Positions 60,336 through 64,000 of a stretch of DNA of 64,000 nucleotides are shown here, piece after piece. The stretch lies in assembly GCA_038534195.1 (NCBI GenBank), contig JBCAXE010000011.1, positions 1 through 64,000 on the forward strand, read 5' to 3'. The position numbers were made by a program, and so were the translations under genes. Under the pieces are notes generated by a model. That model worked only from the letters and a program-made list of their open reading frames with translations. It made no database searches and was not told where the DNA came from. This DNA comes from JAJFFW01 sp038534195. Lineage in GTDB: Bacteria > Pseudomonadota > Alphaproteobacteria > Caulobacterales > Parvularculaceae. The stretch's first letter is position 1. Each line of letters begins with the position of its first letter.

Positions 60336-60754
60336 TATGCTGCTCCCCGCGCGGCGAGCCCCGCATAGACGATCGCGCCGGCGAGCAGGAATGAAGCGAT
60401 AAAGATGAACCAGGCGGTTTTCTTCGCGGTTTCATAGTGAAGTCCGCGGCCCGTGTCCCAATAAAGGTGCCGGATCCCGTTCATGGCGTGATAGAGGAGC
60501 GCCCAGGTGTAGCCAGCAAGGATCAAGACGCCCAAGGGCGAGGTCAGCAATGCGCCGAGCGGCGCGAAAGCCTCTTCGCCCGCGGCGAGCGCAATGGTCC
60601 AGAGCGCCAGGAGGATTGTGCCGGTGTAGAGGGCGACGCCGGTGGCGCGATGGGTGATCGAACTCGCCATCGTGACGGTCCAGCCCCAGATCTGCAGGTG
60701 TGGGGAGAGCGGTCTCGCCCTTGGGGGCGCTGCGGTGGGCGCGGCGTTAGCCAT
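60335..60754 (-). CDS. sdhC: Succinate dehydrogenase cytochrome b556 subunit
   Basis: A 139-residue protein with three membrane helices. S-S-I-T-H-R-A-T-G (quinone-site Ser and His-Arg) and L-L-Y-H-A-M-N-G-I-R-H-L (heme His) are the SdhC signatures. The N-terminal 20 residues are Ala/Pro-rich. First gene of sdhCDA; the promoter lies in the 170-base space shared with the YbjN gene. Confidence 0.95.
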   Translation of the reverse strand: MANAAPTAAPPRARPLSPHLQIWGWTVTMASSITHRATGVALYTGTILLALWTIALAAGEEAFAPLGALLTSPLGVLILAGYTWALLYHAMNGIRHLYWDTGRGLHYETAKKTAWFIFIASFLLAGAIVYAGLAARGAA

Positions 60755-60826
60755 AAGTCGTCCTCACTGGAGAAAAGCCGGTTATTGCGCGTGCGAGAAT
60801 AGGCGGGCCGCAAGGTGTGTCAACGC

Positions 60827-60847
60827 GGCGTTTTTAACAAAAACGCC
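60827..60847. repeat. Perfect palindrome GGCGTTTTT-aac-AAAAACGCC
   Basis: Nine-base arms with a three-base centre, in the space between the divergent sdhC and YbjN genes. On either strand it could fold as a hairpin; it may be an operator or a bidirectional element. No T-run outside the stem. Confidence 0.55.
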
Positions 60848-60924
60848 ATCGATTCAGATTGATGCGTTGCCAAACCCAGCGCCGATATCGCAGTATTGCA
60901 CGTGGGGTAATTGGGACGGGCGTT

Positions 60925-61428
60925 ATGAGCTTTAAATCGATACTATCGGCGATCATTTTCGGCGCGGCGGCGTCTTTGTCAGCTGCTACGGCTCAGACGA
61001 CGAGCGCCGTTACCGCGGCCGAACTTGAAAGCGCGCTCGAAGCGGCCGGGCTGACGCCGACGATGACCGAGGATGCGGCGACCGGCGCCCCGGTGGCGAA
61101 CGCCACGGTCGGTGAGATCATGTTCTGGGTGCGCGCAATGGATTGCGGCGGATCGCCGGCGGCGTGCGAGAACCTCGTCTTCTTCGCAAATTTCGATTTG
61201 GGACGTGCGGTGAACGCCACCGACTACCGCGTGGTAAACAATTTCAACGACAGCCAGCTTTTTGGGCGCGCCTATATTTTGGAGCGCCAGAATCAGGTGG
61301 GGGTCGATTATGTGGTTGAGCTTGGCGGCGGCGTCTCTTCGGAACACCTGTCGCAGAATGTGAGCCGCTGGGCCGATGTTATCGACGCGTTCGTCCAAAA
61401 GTTTTCAAGCGGCGATACGGGCGCCTAG
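60925..61428 (+). CDS. Exported YbjN-domain protein
   Basis: A 167-residue protein with a signal peptide (about 1-24) and a YbjN domain: I-M-F-W-V-R-A-M-D-C-G-G, N-L-V-F-F-A-N-F-D, then Y-R-V-V-N-N-F-N. YbjN-like proteins adopt a type III secretion chaperone-like fold and are linked to stress in E. coli. ATG 60925; the frame runs 22 codons further up without a ribosome site. Confidence 0.78.
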   Translation: MSFKSILSAIIFGAAASLSAATAQTTSAVTAAELESALEAAGLTPTMTEDAATGAPVANATVGEIMFWVRAMDCGGSPAACENLVFFANFDLGRAVNATDYRVVNNFNDSQLFGRAYILERQNQVGVDYVVELGGGVSSEHLSQNVSRWADVIDAFVQKFSSGDTGA

Positions 61429-61436
61429 AACGCCGG

Positions 61437-61463
61437 GCGAAAAAGTGGGATCCGGTTTTTCGC
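61437..61463. repeat. GCGAAAA hairpin repeat
   Basis: GCGAAAA (61437-61443) pairs with TTTTCGC (61457-61463) around a 13-base loop centred on GGATCC. Sequences of this form (GCGAAAAGTGG...CCGGTTTTTCGC) recur between genes in many alphaproteobacteria. It lies nine bases after the YbjN gene and might also end its transcript. Confidence 0.6.
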
Positions 61464-61525
61464 GCTGACCGGCGCGCACAAAAAAACTTACGTCATCGGG
61501 TGTTTCAAATAAAACGCCTCATGAT

Positions 61526-62521
61526 CTAAGCGGCTCTTTCGACAATCGCTTTCAGTTTCGGCGGCAAGTCGGCGTCCAACTCGTCGCGCATATAGGCGAC
61601 CAACGCCTTTTCTGACGGATGCAAAACGCCGTCGCGGCCGATGCGATCAGCGAGCCAGTCGGCTTCTTCCGGCGTGACCGCTTCCGCTTCCGCGGCTTCT
61701 CTCTCCCGGCGTTCATTGGTCGCGCGATGGCGCTGCTCGACGCGCCGCCGGTGAGCCGCTTTCGCTGAGAAGACGTTCAACGCCATATCCCACAGGCTCG
61801 ATCCCGATCGTTCGAGCTTATTCTCATCTGCCAGACGCGGTGGTTCGTGCGCCGGGCCATCCGCCGGGTCCGGCGTGTAATGCGAAAGCGCGGCCGCCCG
61901 GCCCATCGGTTGAAAACCGATATGCGCCATCAGATGATTGGATATAGCTTTCTTGAAGAGATCGTTCCACGACGGATCATTTTGCGCCTCGACGGTCGCG
62001 TCGCTGATATCGAACAGGAATTCCGCTTCAGCGCGCGTAACGGCCACATTTCCGTCGCCGCCAGCGGCGAAGATAAACCGGCTGATCATTTTGACGTCTT
62101 CGGCGTCGATGATCGCGCCGCCTGACTTTTCGCAAATATGGCGCTTTAGTTGTTCGGCCACAAAGCCTGACATTTCTTCCGGCGAAGATATGGCGATTTC
62201 CATCAGGCGCAGCAGCAGACCCAATTCCAGTTTGCTGGCCTTGGCGCCGTCGCGAGTCACCCGCGCTTTCAGGCTATTGAACTCTTGTTGGGTCAAATAG
62301 CCGTTCGGTTCTTCCTCGCGCAGATAAAAATCGGCGGCGGCCTCTGCGAAATATTGCGGCCATTCGCGGTCGCCCGCTTCAGCCTTCTCCCCGAGGCGGA
62401 AAAGCGCATCGAGTTCTTCGGCGCTAACGACGCCGTCGGCGAAAACATTGCGGCGTAAAAAGCGCACATCTTCTGCGCTGATATATCCATCGTCGCCGAC
62501 GCTTGTGAGATCCGTGGCCAT
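61526..62521 (-). CDS. Unrecognised protein made of four internal repeats
   Basis: A 331-residue soluble protein. Four segments share one pattern, a hydrophobic pair, acidic residues, L/F, then D-G-x-V/A-x-x-x-E and a Leu helix: about 11-45 (Y-I-S-A-E-D-V-R-F-L ... A-D-G-V-V-S-A-E-E), 75-110 (Y-L-T-Q-Q-E-F ... R-D-G-A-K-A-S-K), 135-175 (I-I-D-A-E-D-V-K-M-I ... G-N-V-A-V-T-R-A-E-A-E) and 285-320 (V-T-P-E-E-A-D-W-L ... R-D-G-V-L-H-P-S-E). A charged stretch (R-R-V-E-Q-R-H-R-A) precedes the last. Resemblance to TerB or EF-hand helices is only by eye. Function unknown. Confidence 0.72.
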   Translation of the reverse strand: MATDLTSVGDDGYISAEDVRFLRRNVFADGVVSAEELDALFRLGEKAEAGDREWPQYFAEAAADFYLREEEPNGYLTQQEFNSLKARVTRDGAKASKLELGLLLRLMEIAISSPEEMSGFVAEQLKRHICEKSGGAIIDAEDVKMISRFIFAAGGDGNVAVTRAEAEFLFDISDATVEAQNDPSWNDLFKKAISNHLMAHIGFQPMGRAAALSHYTPDPADGPAHEPPRLADENKLERSGSSLWDMALNVFSAKAAHRRRVEQRHRATNERREREAAEAEAVTPEEADWLADRIGRDGVLHPSEKALVAYMRDELDADLPPKLKAIVERAA

Positions 62522-62644
62522 GGTGCGGAGCCTCCCTTTGGAATTGTGCGGGGATCATGGCGCAAGGTGGTTAAAATCGCGGTAAGCCGCCCAACCTATT
62601 TGTTGGTAAACAGAACGTTAAGGCCCCGAAAAGACCGGCTCGAT

Positions 62645-63283
62645 CTAGCTGAATTTCGCTTCGAGGTCCGGAATGAGTTTTTTCGCGCCGACGCTCGCCA
62701 TCACCGCCGGCACAAAGCCGAACAGATCCGGTCGAAATTTTGCAACCATTTCCGCCAATTCAAATTCTTTGGATTTGAACGCTTTCGCCGGGATGGAAAT
62801 CTGTTTTTTCATGAACCCCATGCTGCGTTTTGCGCTTTTAGCGAAGATCATCTTGTTGAAATTCACGGTCCAGACCTCGAATGTCTCAAGATCGCTCCAG
62901 CTCACTGACGCTTTCCCGAAAAACGTTGATTGATGTAGTCCGTTTGCGTCGACGATGAGCTTTTCCTTGCCGGTCGCGGCCATCCCGAGGAGGGCGAGGG
63001 CGCCAAAAACAAACAAGAGGCCGACGCCGCCGACGAAAAATTGTTCAACGCCTGAATCGAGTTCAGGAGCGACGCCGAGCATCAAGGCGCCGAATGCGCC
63101 GGTCAAGACGCCCTGGAGCCCGTCTTTCCAGCCGGCCTTTATACGGTAAGCGTTGTCCGTTCCAGGCGTTCGCGCGTCGTAACGCGGGTCGTACGCGGCG
63201 CCCGGTTCTGTTGAAGAATAGGAACCGAAATCATTAAGCGTCGCCGCTCCCTTTTTCCCAAACGCCAACGTCGCACCCTCCAC
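62645..63283 (-). CDS. Membrane protein with PH-like domain
   Basis: A 212-residue protein: a Tyr/Gly/Asp-rich N-terminal 50 residues, two helices (about 60-73 and 83-103), then a soluble domain that reads like a bacterial PH domain (K-L-I-V-D-A-N-G-L-H-Q-S-T-F-F-G, V-S-W-S-D-L-E-T-F-E-V). The W-S-D-L after N-G-L is typical of bPH (DUF304-like) folds. Adjacent, same strand, to the four-repeat gene (124 bases). Function unknown. Confidence 0.7.
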   Translation of the reverse strand: MEGATLAFGKKGAATLNDFGSYSSTEPGAAYDPRYDARTPGTDNAYRIKAGWKDGLQGVLTGAFGALMLGVAPELDSGVEQFFVGGVGLLFVFGALALLGMAATGKEKLIVDANGLHQSTFFGKASVSWSDLETFEVWTVNFNKMIFAKSAKRSMGFMKKQISIPAKAFKSKEFELAEMVAKFRPDLFGFVPAVMASVGAKKLIPDLEAKFS

Positions 63284-63345
63284 TCTGCAAAGAGCGAGTG
63301 TGCAAGCGAAGGCTTAAGATCGGGCTCGTAAACGCAGTTAATATT

Positions 63346-64000
63346 TTATTGCTTGTAAACGGCGCCTTCTTTCATGACGAAGTCGACGTCTTCCAGCTCC
63401 GTAACGTCCGTAAGCGGATCGCCGTCGACGGCGATCAAATCACCGAATTTACCCACCTCAAGGCTTCCGAGAGCATCCGATTTGCCGAGATGGTCGGCGG
63501 CGACCACAGTAGCGGCGCGTATGGCCTGCATCGGCGTCATCCCGGCTTCTACGAGCAGCGCAAATTCGCGGGCGTTTTGCCCATGTTTTGACACGCCTGT
63601 GTCGGTGCCGAACGCGATCTTGACGCCGGCGGCGTGCGCGCGCCGGGTCATATCAAGAATTTGCGGACCCACTTGTTTGGCCTTTTCGCGGATAGGCTCG
63701 GGGAAAAACGACTTCGGGTCGTCGGCGATTTCCGCGACGGTGACCCCGGCGAGGATCGTCGGCACCAGGTAAGCATTGTTGCGTTTGAAGAGGTTGAAAC
63801 TCTCGCGATCGGCGAACGTGCCGTGCTCGATGGAATCGACGCCGGCTCTGAGCGCTGCGTTGATCCCGTCGGCGTTATGCGCGTGCGCCGTCACCTTGCG
63901 GCCAAGGGCGTGCGCCGTGTCCATGATCGCTTTTAATTCGTCCTCGAAGAATTGTTGGCCGGTGCCGGCCGCGGTCTCTGACAACACCCCGCCGGTCGAG
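63346..64000 (-). CDS. Amidohydrolase family protein, 5' end beyond the window
   Basis: The C-terminal part (about 217 residues) of an imidazolonepropionase/prolidase-like amidohydrolase. Visible: S-T-G-G-V at the edge, metal His motif V-T-A-H-A-H-N, G-V-D-S-I-E-H-G-T, F-G-T-D-T-G-V (catalytic Asp) and the closing G-K-F-G-D-L-I-A-V-D-G-D-P-L. The frame is open to the last base, so the start and HxH motif lie outside. Probably a metallopeptidase-like hydrolase; substrate unknown. Confidence 0.9.
   Translation of the reverse strand, partial: STGGVLSETAAGTGQQFFEDELKAIMDTAHALGRKVTAHAHNADGINAALRAGVDSIEHGTFADRESFNLFKRNNAYLVPTILAGVTVAEIADDPKSFFPEPIREKAKQVGPQILDMTRRAHAAGVKIAFGTDTGVSKHGQNAREFALLVEAGMTPMQAIRAATVVAADHLGKSDALGSLEVGKFGDLIAVDGDPLTDVTELEDVDFVMKEGAVYKQ

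Noticed and set aside
1..64000. CRISPR array, prophage, integron or complete transposon
   Set aside because: No regularly spaced direct repeats, integrase, transposase or phage structural genes were seen on either strand.

Overview
The window comes from an alphaproteobacterial chromosome of moderately high GC content. The signs are a class I lysyl-tRNA synthetase, a PhaR/PhaA/PhaB polyhydroxybutyrate set, a hisC-tyrC pair, PEP-CTERM and VPxP-CTERM surface proteins, and short intergenic palindromes of the CGTCATCC and CCTCATCCTGAGG kinds. A relative of Parvularculaceae or Hyphomonadaceae is my guess; it cannot be proven from the sequence alone. I found no rRNA, tRNA, CRISPR array, integrase or complete insertion sequence.

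Layout. 0.4-10.9 kb: a secreted DUF6265-like protein, an ATP-grasp protein, thrS, and an envelope-glycan block (O-antigen ligase-like protein, two family 2 glycosyltransferases, two ArnT/PMT-like membrane glycosyltransferases). 11-16 kb: signalling and surface genes (GGDEF-EAL protein, VPxP-CTERM protein, TIR-TM-TPR protein). 16.3-19.3 kb: phaR and phaAB. 19.3-21.8 kb: small exported proteins including a CreA lipoprotein. 21.9-24.1 kb: an AT-richer KAP-family P-loop NTPase gene split by one in-frame amber codon. 24.3-31.7 kb: metabolic genes (amidohydrolase, gloB, methyltransferase, hisC-tyrC, nitroreductase) and a DUF2157/GDYXXLXY pair behind a promoter with two matching operators.

31.7-37.7 kb: the stress-associated prkA(yeaG)-yeaH-spoVR cluster, interrupted between yeaH and spoVR by a GIY-YIG nuclease gene bracketed by inverted repeat pairs and by a low-GC gene of unknown function that overlaps spoVR. 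38-49 kb: housekeeping and transport genes (GNAT, phosphatase, cupin, saccharopine dehydrogenase-like, DUF2490, lysS, TerB, SLC13 and NhaP-type transporters, zapE). 49-51 kb: a compact arsR-arsI-arsC-aqpS arsenic operon with an aquaglyceroporin in place of an arsenite pump and a perfect 24-bp operator on the arsR start codon. 51-61 kb: succinate dehydrogenase with sdhB separated from sdhCDA by 5.5 kb carrying six genes on both strands. 61-64 kb: a YbjN protein, an unrecognised protein built of four internal repeats, a membrane PH-like protein, and an amidohydrolase cut by the window edge.

The most interesting points are the repeat-bracketed GIY-YIG gene inside the yeaH/spoVR operon, the amber-split KAP NTPase, the TIR-TPR gene with PhaR-like boxes in its upstream region, the pump-less arsenic operon, the terminator-like hairpin in the prkA leader, and a 61-bp branched palindrome before creA. 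All function assignments come from reading motifs by eye; no database search was run.
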